Shown here: in pieces, positions 52,689-61,832 of the stretch | How positions within the stretch are numbered: the stretch's first letter is position 1 | Layout of the letters: every line of letters starts with the position of its first letter | Origin: Trueperaceae bacterium | Lineage (GTDB): Bacteria; Deinococcota; Deinococci; Deinococcales; Trueperaceae | Length of the DNA stretch: 64,000 nucleotides | Assembly (NCBI GenBank): GCA_030147925.1 | Contig: JASBUK010000011.1 | Location: forward strand, 1 to 64,000 | Direction of reading: 5' to 3' | Made by a program: the position numbers and the translations under genes | The notes under the pieces: model-generated | What the model was told of the DNA's origin: nothing | The model's input: only the letters and a program-made list of their open reading frames with translations | Database searches by the model: none

Positions 52689-54335
52689 ATGAAATCAAAA
52701 AAGGCCTGGCTGGCGCAAGACTACTCCAAGAAAACCGCTGACCTTCCTGAGCGCTCTTATCCCTTTCGCACCCTCTCGGATATCGAGGCGGAACCGCTTT
52801 ACACCGGCGAAGACCTGGCCGATTTTGACGAGGCAAATCAACTGGCCTATCCCGGCGAATATCCTTTTACACGCGGCGTACAGACATCTATGTATCGCGG
52901 CAAGCTCTGGACTATGCGGCAATTTGCCGGTTTTGGCAGCGCCGAGCAAACCAACGAGCGCTTCAAAAAATTACTAGAGGCCGGTCAGCATGGTTTATCG
53001 ACTGCCTTTGATCTGCCCACCTTGATGGGTTACGACTCGGATCATCCTTTTAGCCAAGGCGAGGTGGGCAAGTGTGGTGTGGCTGTTTCGAGCTTGGCCG
53101 ACATGGAACTGCTTTTTGAGAGTATCAATCCTGAAGACGTCACCACTTCGATGACCATAAACAGCCCTGCCAATGCTATCTGGGCTATGTATCTGGCAAT
53201 GGCTGAAAACAAAGGGGCAGACTTGCGCAAAGTCGGTGGCACCATCCAAAACGATATCCTAAAGGAATTTATTGCGCAAAAAGAATATATTTTTCCACCG
53301 GCTCCCAGCGTCAAGTTAGTGATTGACACCTTCGAGTGGGGGCCAAGATATGTGCCCAAGTGGAATTTTATTTCGGTCTCGGGCTATCACATTCGCGAAG
53401 CAGGCTCTACAGCCGTCCAGGAACTGGCCTTTACGCTAGCCGACGGTATTCACTATGTTCAAAAGGCGCTCGAGCGAGGTCTGGATATCGATGAATTTGC
53501 ACCCCGCATCAGCTTTTTCTTCAATGTCCATAACGACTTTTTTGAAGAAATCGCCAAGTTCCGGGCGGCGCGGCGCATCTGGGCTAAGCAAATGCGCGAA
53601 GTCTTTGGCGCCAAAGACCCCAAATCCTGGATGCTGCGTACTCACGCGCAAACCGCCGGCGTATCCTTGACCGCACAACAGCCGCTGGTCAATATCGCCC
53701 GGGTAGCCATTCAGGCTCTAGCGGGTGTGCTGGGCGGCACTAACAGCCTGCATACCGATTCCTATGATGAAGCTCTTGCTCTCCCTACCGAGGAGGCAGC
53801 TAAAATCGCTTTGCGCACCCAGCAGGTTATCGCCTTTGAAACGGGTGTGTGCAATACAATAGACCCCTTAGCGGGCTCTTATTATCTGGAAACGCTGACC
53901 AGTGAAATGGAGCGGCAATGCCTGGCCTATTTTGAGCGAATCGACGCCTTGGGCGGCGTCGAAAAGGCCATTGACGCCGGCTTTTTTGCTCATGAAATCG
54001 GTGACGCCAGCTACCAGCAGCAGCGCGAGATTGACAGCAAAGAGCGTATCATCGTGGGTGTAAACGAATTTGTCGACGACAGCCCGGAAACCCCGATTTT
54101 GCTGGTAGATAAAGAGGTTGAGCGCCTTCAGCACGAACGCTTGGCCAGAGTCAGGCGAGAGCGCGACCCAAACGCTGTGGCACAAGCCCTAGAGGCACTG
54201 AGAAAAGCGGCCATAAATGATCAGAACACCATGCCGGCTTTCTTGGCTGCGGCACATGCTTATTGCACGCTGGGTGAACAAATGGACGTACTGCGCGAAG
54301 TTTATGGTGTTTATGAAGAACCAATTCTGATATGA
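52689..54335 (+). CDS. Methylmalonyl-CoA mutase, large (catalytic) subunit
   Basis: 548 aa; the substrate-binding TIM-barrel half of acyl-CoA mutases: [40 protein letters not shown] (about 56-75), [17 protein letters not shown], the TxSTI-like [12 protein letters not shown], and [14 protein letters not shown] near the end. With the 54350 gene it forms a two-gene adenosylcobalamin mutase interconverting methylmalonyl- and succinyl-CoA; isobutyryl-CoA or ethylmalonyl-CoA mutase cannot be excluded. The chaperone GTPase (MeaB) is not in the window. Leaderless start. Confidence 0.9.
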   Translation: MKSKKAWLAQDYSKKTADLPERSYPFRTLSDIEAEPLYTGEDLADFDEANQLAYPGEYPFTRGVQTSMYRGKLWTMRQFAGFGSAEQTNERFKKLLEAGQHGLSTAFDLPTLMGYDSDHPFSQGEVGKCGVAVSSLADMELLFESINPEDVTTSMTINSPANAIWAMYLAMAENKGADLRKVGGTIQNDILKEFIAQKEYIFPPAPSVKLVIDTFEWGPRYVPKWNFISVSGYHIREAGSTAVQELAFTLADGIHYVQKALERGLDIDEFAPRISFFFNVHNDFFEEIAKFRAARRIWAKQMREVFGAKDPKSWMLRTHAQTAGVSLTAQQPLVNIARVAIQALAGVLGGTNSLHTDSYDEALALPTEEAAKIALRTQQVIAFETGVCNTIDPLAGSYYLETLTSEMERQCLAYFERIDALGGVEKAIDAGFFAHEIGDASYQQQREIDSKERIIVGVNEFVDDSPETPILLVDKEVERLQHERLARVRRERDPNAVAQALEALRKAAINDQNTMPAFLAAAHAYCTLGEQMDVLREVYGVYEEPILI

Positions 54336-54349
54336 AAACAGGAGGCATG

Positions 54350-54766
54350 ATGGCAGAGCGCAAGATTCGCGTTCTTATTGCGAAACCAGGTTTAGACGGC
54401 CATGATCGTGGCGCCAAAGTTATTGCTCGAGCCCTACGAGACGCCGGTATGGAAGTCATCTATACCGGGCTTAGACAAACCAGCGAGATGATCATCAATG
54501 CGGCCATACAAGAGGATGTCGATGCCGTGGGCTTGTCAATTCTTTCTGGCGCTCACATGCACTATTTCGGCGAGGTAATCGAGGGTCTAAAAGCCCGCAA
54601 CGCTGCTGACATCTTAGTATTTGGTGGTGGCATCGTGCCCGATCAAGATTTAGCCAAACTTAAAGAGCTCGGTGTCAGTGCTGTTTTTACTCCCGGGACC
54701 AGCACCCAGGAGGTTGTTGAATTCTTGCGTAACGCCGTTACAGAGCGCTGGGCAGAGCAAGTTTAA
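54350..54766 (+). CDS. Methylmalonyl-CoA mutase, small cobalamin-binding subunit
   Basis: 138-aa B12-binding domain: [20 protein letters not shown] with the DxHxxG cobalamin ligand (His16), [13 protein letters not shown] (SxL) and [13 protein letters not shown] (GG). ATG 54350 has AGGAGG 4 bases upstream; an in-frame ATG at 54332 overlaps the previous stop (ATGA), so the ribosome may reinitiate there. Separate subunits are common in this phylum and in archaea. Confidence 0.92.
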   Translation: MAERKIRVLIAKPGLDGHDRGAKVIARALRDAGMEVIYTGLRQTSEMIINAAIQEDVDAVGLSILSGAHMHYFGEVIEGLKARNAADILVFGGGIVPDQDLAKLKELGVSAVFTPGTSTQEVVEFLRNAVTERWAEQV

Positions 54767-54774
54767 GCAAGAAC

Positions 54775-54803
54775 TTGGACGCGGTACAAAATATATATAC
54801 AAT
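54775..54803 (+). promoter_or_regulatory. Promoter of the TetR-family gene
   Basis: TTGGAC (54775-54780), exactly 17 bases, TACAAT (54798-54803), then 6 bases to GTG 54810. This is the clearest complete promoter in the window and the best evidence for leaderless starts. Confidence 0.7.
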
Positions 54804-54809
54804 AAGGTC

Positions 54810-55418
54810 GTGTCAATCACCTTAACCGTACGCGAGCAGCAGAAGCGCGACCGCCAGGCGCGCATCTATAATGAAGCCTTACGGCTGTTTAAAGAACGAG
54901 GTTTTCAAAAGACCACGGTCTTGGCCATCGCCAAGGCGGCCAGGGTTTCCCGTGGAACCGTCTTTAACTATTATCCGTATAAAGAAGCCTTGCTACTCGA
55001 GTATGTGGCCTTTTGCCTAAAAGGGCTCGAGCAAGCTGCACAGGACCAATTGGCAAGCGGCGCTGCCCCCACCGAAGTTCTCTATGTAGTTTTTGATGAA
55101 CTCGCTGGTTTTGTCGAAAACAACAAGCACCTGGTTCTGCCGCTTAGCTACGAACTCTTAAACCCCGACCCGGAGCGCTCTAAGGCGGCTTTTAAGGCGC
55201 TGCCTTTAGCTAGGCTGGTGCAAACGCTGCTCACACACGGGGCCGATCTTGGTTTAGTGCGCACCGATTTTTCTCGGGAACGTTTAGCACGCACCGTTGC
55301 CAACAGCTATTTCCTGACGGCTTTACAATGGGCGGCTTATCGCTCGGACCGCTCTATCAAAGAAGAACTGCGCAAGACGCTTAAACTCACTTTAGAAGGT
55401 ATCTTGACTGTAAATTAG
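54810..55418 (+). CDS. TetR/AcrR family transcriptional regulator
   Basis: 202 aa. N-terminal helix-turn-helix (RIYNEALRLFKERGFQKTTV, LAIAKAARVSRGTVFNYYP, about residues 15-55) and a helical ligand-binding domain. It follows the mutase genes and may control them or the propionyl/methylmalonyl pathway in response to an acyl-CoA, by analogy with FadR/PsrA-type TetR proteins; that is inference. The start is decided by the promoter: GTG 54810 lies 6 bases after TACAAT, whereas the longest frame from 54672 would lie inside the mutase gene. Confidence 0.88.
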   Translation: MSITLTVREQQKRDRQARIYNEALRLFKERGFQKTTVLAIAKAARVSRGTVFNYYPYKEALLLEYVAFCLKGLEQAAQDQLASGAAPTEVLYVVFDELAGFVENNKHLVLPLSYELLNPDPERSKAAFKALPLARLVQTLLTHGADLGLVRTDFSRERLARTVANSYFLTALQWAAYRSDRSIKEELRKTLKLTLEGILTVN

Positions 55419-55419
55419 T

Positions 55420-55490
55420 GCAAAAAAAATAACTTTGAGAGGATCTCCGCTGGGGGGGCAGCGGGGTACGGAGATACGACTCTCAAAGTT
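55420..55490 (-). terminator. Large nested-stem terminator of the FAD oxidoreductase gene
   Basis: Outer arms AACTTTGAGAG (55431-55441) and CTCTCAAAGTT (55480-55490), 11 perfect pairs, enclose a second stem ATCTCCG/CGGAGAT (55443-55449 and 55469-55475) with a G-rich loop. On the minus strand it is followed by eight U residues (55429-55422), so it ends the oxidoreductase transcript; on the plus strand no U-run follows. Confidence 0.75.
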
Positions 55491-55567
55491 GGCTATATCC
55501 TAACAATAAATAAGACTTGCTGTCTAGTCCTTTGTCACAAACTGCCGGGACAAAATACAAGCTTTGT

Positions 55568-56725
55568 TCAAACAACGTTCTGCTCTATAAACGTCCCGGG
55601 GCGCGAAAACCGCTCATAGCGAAACCTGCTTATGTCAAAGCTTTTTACATCGCCAAGCATCAGCTCCTCGGCAATGATTAAACCCGTGGCAGGGCTGTGC
55701 TGCACTCCATGACCAGAGAAACCGCAGGCATTGACAAAACCGGGTGCGGCAGGCATCTCACCTAAGATTGGCAGGTGATCCGGCGTGATGGCGTAAAGCC
55801 CCGCCCAACAAGACTTAGCATCCAAAGCAGCAGACTCTAAAAAGGGAAATCTCGGCAGGGCAAGCTCTAGGACTTGCTCGAGCCATTGCCAATCAACGGC
55901 CTGCTCAAAACCAGGTGGCTCATCTCTCTTGGCCAGACCCATTATGAACCTCTGGCCTTCGCTGCGCAGCCATACACCAGTCGCCATATCCACCATCAGC
56001 GGGCTGGGGTGTGGGTAAGTGGGCAAGGGTCCAGTCACATAAACATTACGACGGTAGGGCTGCAGGGGTATTTCCAGACCGGCACGCCCGGCAATTTCGG
56101 CGGCAAAGGGCCCCGCTGCATTGACCACAAAGTCAGCTCGCCAGTTGGTGTTTTGATTGGCAGTTTTGGTACTGACCTGCCACATCCCTGCTTTGGCCCG
56201 CAACTTAAGCACCTCAGAGTTAAGACGTAAATTTGCACCCAGCGCCTTGGCCGCTCGCAGATAGCCCAGCGTAACGCTATGCGGATCAATCACACCATCA
56301 TCCGGGCCAAAACTAGCTCCGGCGAGCTGCGCGGTCGCCACAGCCGGAAAACGCCCCTTTAACTCCTCTTTGTCCAGCACCTCTACTCTGGCTCCTAAAT
56401 GCCGCTGCATATCTACTTGCTTAAGCCAGTTTGGCCAGTGCTCGCTCTTAAGCAAAAAGAGATAGCCCGAACGACGAAATCCGGCCTTCACGCCGGTCAA
56501 GTTCTCAAACTGCTTAAAGACCGCGGCGCTATAGAGCGACATCCTGACATTTTCCGGATGGCTGAACTGATGACGCAAGCCGGCGGCTGATTTTGCCGTC
56601 GAGCCTGTCGCCGGGTTAGCCGCTTTTTCAAGCACGGTCACATCGGCGCCATGTTCGGCCAGATAATAGGCACAACTTGCCCCGACGATGCCCGCCCCAA
56701 TAACGATGACCCTAGGCTGCACCAT
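55568..56725 (-). CDS. FAD-dependent oxidoreductase (DAO/sarcosine-oxidase-like)
   Basis: 385 aa of the D-amino-acid-oxidase fold. FAD-binding loop VIVIGAGIVGASCAYYLAEH (about 6-25) and the ribose-binding E (VTVLEKA), then STAKSAAGLRHQF, VNAAGPFAAEIAGRAGLEIP and the C-terminal CGFSGHGVQHSPATGLIIAE. The glycine/sarcosine oxidase, proline dehydrogenase and D-amino-acid dehydrogenase subgroups share these; the substrate is not predictable. Leaderless: TAAACT lies 5 bases before ATG. Divergent from hisD. Confidence 0.85.
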   Translation of the reverse strand: MVQPRVIVIGAGIVGASCAYYLAEHGADVTVLEKAANPATGSTAKSAAGLRHQFSHPENVRMSLYSAAVFKQFENLTGVKAGFRRSGYLFLLKSEHWPNWLKQVDMQRHLGARVEVLDKEELKGRFPAVATAQLAGASFGPDDGVIDPHSVTLGYLRAAKALGANLRLNSEVLKLRAKAGMWQVSTKTANQNTNWRADFVVNAAGPFAAEIAGRAGLEIPLQPYRRNVYVTGPLPTYPHPSPLMVDMATGVWLRSEGQRFIMGLAKRDEPPGFEQAVDWQWLEQVLELALPRFPFLESAALDAKSCWAGLYAITPDHLPILGEMPAAPGFVNACGFSGHGVQHSPATGLIIAEELMLGDVKSFDISRFRYERFSRPGTFIEQNVV

Positions 56726-56730
56726 AGCCC

Positions 56731-56736
56731 AGTTTA
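56731..56736 (-). promoter_or_regulatory. -10 box of the FAD oxidoreductase (leaderless start)
   Basis: TAAACT on the minus strand, 5 bases before ATG 56725. It lies 41 bases from the hisD -10, so the two divergent promoters share one regulatory region. Confidence 0.45.
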
Positions 56737-56776
56737 CACGGCAAGCCCGGAATAAGGCCTGGAGCCTAAGAATGGG

Positions 56777-56782
56777 TATGAT
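56777..56782 (+). promoter_or_regulatory. -10 box of hisD (leaderless start)
   Basis: TATGAT, exactly 6 bases before ATG 56789. Confidence 0.5.
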
Positions 56783-56788
56783 GGAACA

Positions 56789-58081
56789 ATGCGAGTTTTA
56801 GATGGCTTAGCACAAGCAAAACCTATTTTTCAAAAGCGCAGCCACTGGCAACACGACAGTCAGGATCGTCGCGCCGTAGACGAGATTATCAGCGCGGTGC
56901 GCAACGAGGGTGATGCGGCGTTGCAGCGTTTTACTCAGCAGTTTGACGGTGCCAATCTTGATGATTTTCGGCTGCCGTTCACCGCCTTTCACGAAGCCGC
57001 CTTAGCAGTGCCCGCGGAATTAAAAATGGCAATTAAGTTAGCGGCAAAACGCGTACGCGAGTTTTACGAACACCAACCCAAAGAGGGTTTTATCCAGCAG
57101 GCCAACGGCGCGCTCTTGGGTCAGTTGGTCAGACCGCTCGAGCACGTGGCCTGTTATATTCCTGGTGGCACCGCACCGCTGTTCAGCACCGTGTTAATGA
57201 CCGCCATTCCAGCACAGGTTGCCGGAGTTCCCGACATAGTGCTGGCTACCCCACCACGCCCAGATGGTACCGTCGCCCCGGAAATCCTGGTGGCCGCCCG
57301 CGAAATCGGTCTGAAGACCGTCTACCGTTTGGGGGGCGCACAGGCTATTGCCGCCCTAGCTTACGGCACTGAGTCCGTTCCCAAAGTGGATAAAATCGTT
57401 GGCCCTGGCAACCGCTTTGTGGTTTTGGCCAAACAGGCGGTTTATGGTGTGGTAGATATTGAATCTTTACCTGGGCCCACCGAGACGCTGGTACTTGCCG
57501 ACGGCTCGGCCAATGTGCATCACGTAGTCGCCGATTTGCTGGCCCAAGCCGAGCACCTTGGCGCTCAACCGGTACTGGTTACTAGCAGCCGCGAGCTGGT
57601 GGGTCTCATCAATAAGGAGCTTGAGCGGCAACTAAGCAATCTGAGTACGGCTGCTGCTGCCCGGGAGTCCATTGCCAAACGAGGTTATATCGTAGTGGTG
57701 TCTGACCTTGATGAGGCCGTTCAGATCGCTAATGCCTATGCCCCGGAGCATCTTTGTTTACTGGTTGCAGAACCCTGGTCACTGCTGCCGCAAGTCAAAA
57801 ACGCCGGGGGGATTTTCGTCGGCGAGAACAGTATGGAAGCGCTTGGTGACTATATCGCCGGACCCAGCCACGTCATGCCTACTGGCGGCACAGCGCGGTT
57901 TTCAAGTGCTGTTAATGTACGTGACTTTCAAAAAGTCATTCATGTGGTTAATCTGAGTGCCGGACTCGTGCAGGAAATTGGCCCGGCTGCTGCACGCATG
58001 GCTCGAGCCGAGGGCCTCGAAGCCCATGCCAGGGCCATAGAATCCCGCTTAAGCACAGCAATCAAAAACCCGGATGACTAG
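56789..58081 (+). CDS. hisD: Histidinol dehydrogenase
   Basis: Last two steps of histidine synthesis: NAD- and zinc-dependent oxidation of L-histidinol to histidine. The 430-aa product has VACYIPGGTAPLFSTVLMTA (about 120-139), KIVGPGNRFVVLAKQAVYG, DIESLPGPTETLVLAD, DLLAQAEHLGAQPV and the catalytic/metal histidines in AYAPEHLCLLV and YIAGPSHVMPTGGTARFSS. No other his gene is in the window. Leaderless start. It overlaps the next gene by 8 bases. Confidence 0.96.
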   Translation: MRVLDGLAQAKPIFQKRSHWQHDSQDRRAVDEIISAVRNEGDAALQRFTQQFDGANLDDFRLPFTAFHEAALAVPAELKMAIKLAAKRVREFYEHQPKEGFIQQANGALLGQLVRPLEHVACYIPGGTAPLFSTVLMTAIPAQVAGVPDIVLATPPRPDGTVAPEILVAAREIGLKTVYRLGGAQAIAALAYGTESVPKVDKIVGPGNRFVVLAKQAVYGVVDIESLPGPTETLVLADGSANVHHVVADLLAQAEHLGAQPVLVTSSRELVGLINKELERQLSNLSTAAAARESIAKRGYIVVVSDLDEAVQIANAYAPEHLCLLVAEPWSLLPQVKNAGGIFVGENSMEALGDYIAGPSHVMPTGGTARFSSAVNVRDFQKVIHVVNLSAGLVQEIGPAAARMARAEGLEAHARAIESRLSTAIKNPDD

Positions 58082-58637
58082 GCTACTGCCCGTAGCTGCG
58101 ATCTTGCCCGCACTGCTGGCCTTGCTGATAAGCCAGGACGCGCTCAATATCTGGGCTTTCCCAGCAGACCGGCAGCCCTGCCCTGCCGACACGCTGCTCA
58201 TTATGGGAGCCGCCCAATACGATGGTGTGCCCTCGCCGGTTTTTAGGCGCCGTTTAGATAAAGCGCTCGAGCTTTACCAGACGGGTTGCTCTGAGCGCAT
58301 TCTGGTAACCGGTGGCAAGCAGCCGGGAGATAGATATAGCGAGGGCGACACGGGTGTTCGTTATCTGACCGAGCGTGGTGTTGAACCCAGTGCTCTGCTA
58401 ACAGAGGCTAAAAGCAGCACCAGCTTTGAAAACTTGAGCTTTAGCCAACCGCTTATCAGCAGCAGTCGTCTGCTGATTATCACCGATGATCTGCACAGTT
58501 ACCGCAGCAAATGGCTGGCGCAATATCTTGGTTATGAAGCCGTGATCGCTCCGGTTAAGACCAGAGAAGGCCGCTTGCTATATGGCCTGCGCGAACTGAT
58601 AATTTTAAGCGCCTACCGATTGGGGATTATCAGATAG
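58074..58637 (+). CDS. YdcF-like (DUF218) membrane protein
   Basis: 187 aa: an N-terminal membrane segment (about 5-21) and a DUF218 domain with LLIMGAAQYDGVPSPVFRRR (about 42-61) and ERILVTGGKQPGDRYSEGD (about 75-93). The family includes SanA and ElyC, involved in envelope integrity and lipid-carrier use. Its start lies inside the last codons of hisD, so the two are coupled. Confidence 0.85.
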   Translation: MTRLLPVAAILPALLALLISQDALNIWAFPADRQPCPADTLLIMGAAQYDGVPSPVFRRRLDKALELYQTGCSERILVTGGKQPGDRYSEGDTGVRYLTERGVEPSALLTEAKSSTSFENLSFSQPLISSSRLLIITDDLHSYRSKWLAQYLGYEAVIAPVKTREGRLLYGLRELIILSAYRLGIIR

Positions 58638-58639
58638 CC

Positions 58640-59299
58640 ATGCTTAGCTCGCACAGATTAAAACAAGAAATCTCTTATCACTACGATCTTTTTATCCCTG
58701 CTACAGGACCGGCCCCGCTGCTGATCTGCCTGCACGGCTATGGTCAAAATAAAGAAATCGCCATGCAGTTTGGCCGTCAGATTCGCAGTGATTGGCCTAT
58801 TGCCGTTTTACAAGCCCCGCATCCGCATCACCGCAATGCCAGACCCGGGCAGGAAACCGGTTTTGGCTGGGTTAGCGCCTATAAGCCACAAGAGGATATC
58901 GACAATCACCATCGCTTTATCAGCCAGGTGATACAGGAGGCTTTTAGCAAGGGAATCACTGATAAACCCGCGGCTTTTTTGTTTGGATTTTCGCAGTCAG
59001 TTAGCTTGAATTATCGTTTTGCCGCGGCCCAACCACAAAATCTTCGGGGAGTCATTGCCGTTGCTGGGGCTGCGCCTTCAGACTGGCTTACTGGCTCGAG
59101 CACCCCCGCACTTAAACCGCCGATTTTGCACATCTCCACTAGTGAAGATAACTACTATCCAGCTAAAGTCGCTCAGCTCTTTAAGCAAAAGCTCACAGCT
59201 CGCGCGTCAGACTTAAGCTGGCATGACGCTAAGGGCGGTCACCGCGTTCCAAAATCCGCCTATCCGCTCATCAAACAGTGGCTTGACGCCAGGGTTTAG
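58640..59299 (+). CDS. Alpha/beta-hydrolase, carboxylesterase/phospholipase type
   Basis: 219 aa. Oxyanion region LLICLHGYGQNKE (about 28-40), the nucleophile elbow LFGFSQSVSLNYRFA with Ser in GFSQS (the usual GFSQG ends in Ser here), the acid in ISTSEDNYYPA and the base in KGGHRVPKSAYPLI. Closest to YpfH/phospholipase-carboxylesterase proteins. It starts 2 bases after the YdcF gene. Confidence 0.83.
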   Translation: MLSSHRLKQEISYHYDLFIPATGPAPLLICLHGYGQNKEIAMQFGRQIRSDWPIAVLQAPHPHHRNARPGQETGFGWVSAYKPQEDIDNHHRFISQVIQEAFSKGITDKPAAFLFGFSQSVSLNYRFAAAQPQNLRGVIAVAGAAPSDWLTGSSTPALKPPILHISTSEDNYYPAKVAQLFKQKLTARASDLSWHDAKGGHRVPKSAYPLIKQWLDARV

Positions 59300-59368
59300 C
59301 CAGGCATCCTGAGCTATCTAAAATAACATCCGTACGACACTTTTTGGCTCAGACACCGTTGACCGAAT

Positions 59369-59392
59369 AATCGAAAGTAAGTCGATTTTTTA
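59369..59392 (+). terminator. Weak intrinsic terminator after the esterase
   Basis: AATCGA (59369-59374) and TCGATT (59382-59387) with loop AAGTAAG, followed by TTTTA. Short stem but correct position. Between here and 59541 I see nothing else. Confidence 0.45.
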
Positions 59393-59541
59393 CTAACGTT
59401 ATTTATGCCCCTGAATTTATACTTGAAAGCCCGTGACAAAAGTCCTGGTCTTGTCTTAGTGCCAGTGAGGTAAATACAGAGCCCTCAACGACTCATAGGC
59501 TGTGCATTATATTTTACTAAACCGGGTCTAAGTTCATGCTG

Positions 59542-59547
59542 TATACT
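59542..59547 (+). promoter_or_regulatory. Candidate -10 box of the transporter operon
   Basis: TATACT with no convincing -35 upstream. It lies 80 bases before the first permease. Confidence 0.3.
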
Positions 59548-59563
59548 GTTGTACGCTATTAAG

Positions 59564-59594
59564 CGTTGCTAGGAATTTTTCCTAAAAAGCAACG
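59564..59594. promoter_or_regulatory. Nested palindromes in the transporter leader
   Basis: Outer arms CGTTGCT (59564-59570) and AGCAACG (59588-59594) enclose AGGAA (59571-59575) and TTCCT (59579-59583). It is either an mRNA hairpin with an internal asymmetric loop or an operator. It lies just upstream of the ribosome site. Confidence 0.4.
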
Positions 59595-59626
59595 TGTGCA
59601 AACAATAAATCGGGAGCAGTCAGACC

Positions 59627-60607
59627 TTGATAAACTATATCGTCCGTAGATTCATAAATCTTATTCCGACTTTTATCCTCGCTACCTTGCTGGCCTGGAT
59701 CGTCGTCGAATTGGCTCCTGGCGATTTCGCCAGTCAATTTGCCTTTGACCAGGTTGACCCCAACAAAGCAGAGCGCATCAGAGAACTCTTAGGGCTTAAT
59801 CTACCCTGGTGGAAACGCTATTTTTTCTGGTTGCGCAATCTGGTCACAGATTTCAACTTGGGCATCAGCATGACCACCAAAAACGACGTGACTATTCTAG
59901 TCATACCACGCATGCTCAACAGTCTTTATCTAGCGCTGCCGGCGCTGATTTTAGTTTATATTATCGCCATTCCTATAGGCGTTTACTCGGCCTTACGCCA
60001 ATACTCCATTGGCGATCGCTTTTTAACGGTTTTCAGTCTTATCGGCCTGGCCATTCCTAACTTTTTCTTAGCGCTGATCGTACTGGCTTTTTCGGTGCAG
60101 TGGTTCCAGGCTTACGGCTTTTTCCTGATTCCCACCGGCGGCATGACCAGTACCAATTTCAGCGAGCTCAGTTTCTGGGGCAAAACACTTGACTTTGGCT
60201 GGCATCTCATTGCCCCGGTGCTAGTGGTGGCCTTATCAGGTCTGGCTGGTCTTACCCGTATCATGCGTGGGCAAATGCTGGATGTTATGGGGCAGGACTA
60301 CATCCGCACGGCCAGGGCCAAAGGCTTACCGGAAAAATCTGTGACTTATAAACACGGTTTGCGCAACGCCATTTTGGTTATCATCGCCACCATCGGCAGC
60401 ACCCTGCCCGACCTGTTACTGGGTGCGGGAACGGTTGAGTTCGTCATGCGCTGGCCGGGTATCACGCCACTGTTTATCCGCTCTATTTTTGCCGCCGATG
60501 TCTATGTCGTCATGGCTCTTTTGACTATTGCCGTCGTCTTGCTCATGATTGGCAATCTTATTTCGGACCTGGCCTTAGCCCTAGTCGACCCAAGGATTCG
60601 TTACTAA
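59627..60607 (+). CDS. Peptide/oligopeptide ABC transporter permease (DppB/OppB type)
   Basis: 326 aa, six membrane segments. It starts INYIVRRFINLIPTFILATL, typical of DppB/OppB; a large loop between the first and second membrane helices; and the EAA motif RTARAKGLPEKSVTYKHGLRN (about 225-245) that contacts the ATPase. The start is TTG with CGGGAG upstream. First of four transporter genes; the substrate-binding protein gene is not in the window. Confidence 0.93.
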   Translation: MINYIVRRFINLIPTFILATLLAWIVVELAPGDFASQFAFDQVDPNKAERIRELLGLNLPWWKRYFFWLRNLVTDFNLGISMTTKNDVTILVIPRMLNSLYLALPALILVYIIAIPIGVYSALRQYSIGDRFLTVFSLIGLAIPNFFLALIVLAFSVQWFQAYGFFLIPTGGMTSTNFSELSFWGKTLDFGWHLIAPVLVVALSGLAGLTRIMRGQMLDVMGQDYIRTARAKGLPEKSVTYKHGLRNAILVIIATIGSTLPDLLLGAGTVEFVMRWPGITPLFIRSIFAADVYVVMALLTIAVVLLMIGNLISDLALALVDPRIRY

Positions 60608-60608
60608 C

Positions 60609-61832
60609 ATGGCTGATATCACGAAACCCCAAACCAAGCAAGAGATCGAAACCGCCGAAGCCAAGGCCGTCCGCTCGGCTAAGAGCGAAAGTCTTTACTC
60701 GATTGCCTGGAAACAGTTCCGCAAGCACCCCTTAGCCAGATTGGCTCTGACTATCCTGGCCATTCTCTATACCGTGTCGGCCTTTGCTGATTTCATTGCC
60801 CCTTACCCCGAGCGCTATCTCAATGCTCGAGCCACCTTCCAACCCCCCACCAAAATCCAGTTCCGGGATGCCGATGGACGCTTAACCAGACCCTATGTCT
60901 ATAAGCAAACCAAGTCCATTGATATGGAAACCTTTCAGGAAGTCTGGACCGTAGACACCTCGCGTCAATACCCGATAAAGTTCTTTGTCAGACGCGACAA
61001 CGTCTTGGATCGCTACGTGCCGTTCCCGGTAAATTTAATCCCCGTAGGTATCCGCAATCGACTCGGCATCAAACCCTGGGCCAGCTTGCACCTCTTTGGG
61101 GTTGATGACCCCAGCGATCAGGTCAAGATTTATCTCTGGGGCTCAGATGACGTGGGTGGAGACGTTTTTGGCAAAATCCTTTTTGGTGGCCGCATCAGCT
61201 TAACTATCGGCATTATCGGCAGCTTGGTAGCTATTGCCATCGGCATGGCCATGGGTGGCTTGGCCGGCTTTTTTGGGGGCTGGATCGACGAGTTGATCAT
61301 GCGTTTAGTCGAGGCACTTTCGGCCATTCCCACTATCTTTTTGTTGCTGGCGCTTTCGGCTATCTTCTATCCACTAAACTGGCCACCTATCTATGTCTTT
61401 GTAGCCATCGTCGTGTCATTAGCACTCATTGGCTGGGGCGGCATCGCCCGCTCGGTGCGGGGATTGGTGTTGTCTTTGCGTGAACAGGAGTTCACCTTTG
61501 CGGCTAAGGCCTTAGGAGCCAACAACTGGCGGGTGATTTTGCGCCACCTCTTGCCGCAAACATTCAGCTATGTCATCGTCGTGATGAGTCTGATTATCCC
61601 CGGTTATATCCTCTTTGAGTCTGTACTCAGCTTTTATGGTCTAGGTATTCAGCCGCCGGCAACCAGTTGGGGGCTGATGTTAAATACCGCGCAATCATTT
61701 GCCGGTGTAACCGGACTGACCGAACGCTGGTGGATTTTTATTCCGGGTATCTTTATCTTTGTTTCGGTACTTACCTGGAACCTGCTCGGCGACGGGCTGC
61801 GTGATGCTTTTGACCCGAGAAGCCGAAAATAA
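60609..61832 (+). CDS. Peptide/oligopeptide ABC transporter permease (DppC/OppC type)
   Basis: 407 aa, longer than usual (about 300) because of an insert of about 100 residues after the first membrane segment (PERYLNARATFQPPTKIQFR ... GVDDPSDQVKIYLWGSDDVG). The core has LFGGRISLTIGIIGSLVAI and an EAA motif FAAKALGANNWRVILRHLLP. The DPSDQ/GSDDVGGDVF segment matches the DxxGRDxxSR-like region of DppC. It begins a base after the DppB stop. Confidence 0.92.
   Translation: MADITKPQTKQEIETAEAKAVRSAKSESLYSIAWKQFRKHPLARLALTILAILYTVSAFADFIAPYPERYLNARATFQPPTKIQFRDADGRLTRPYVYKQTKSIDMETFQEVWTVDTSRQYPIKFFVRRDNVLDRYVPFPVNLIPVGIRNRLGIKPWASLHLFGVDDPSDQVKIYLWGSDDVGGDVFGKILFGGRISLTIGIIGSLVAIAIGMAMGGLAGFFGGWIDELIMRLVEALSAIPTIFLLLALSAIFYPLNWPPIYVFVAIVVSLALIGWGGIARSVRGLVLSLREQEFTFAAKALGANNWRVILRHLLPQTFSYVIVVMSLIIPGYILFESVLSFYGLGIQPPATSWGLMLNTAQSFAGVTGLTERWWIFIPGIFIFVSVLTWNLLGDGLRDAFDPRSRK

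Noticed and set aside
54672-54809. 46-codon N-terminal extension of the TetR gene
   Set aside because: It lies within the mutase small-subunit gene and upstream of the TTGGAC/TACAAT promoter, so it cannot be on the gene's own transcript.
55431-55490. attC-like integron site
   Set aside because: The nested inverted arms look similar at first, but no R/L core boxes or integrase gene are present, and the eight U residues explain it as a terminator.
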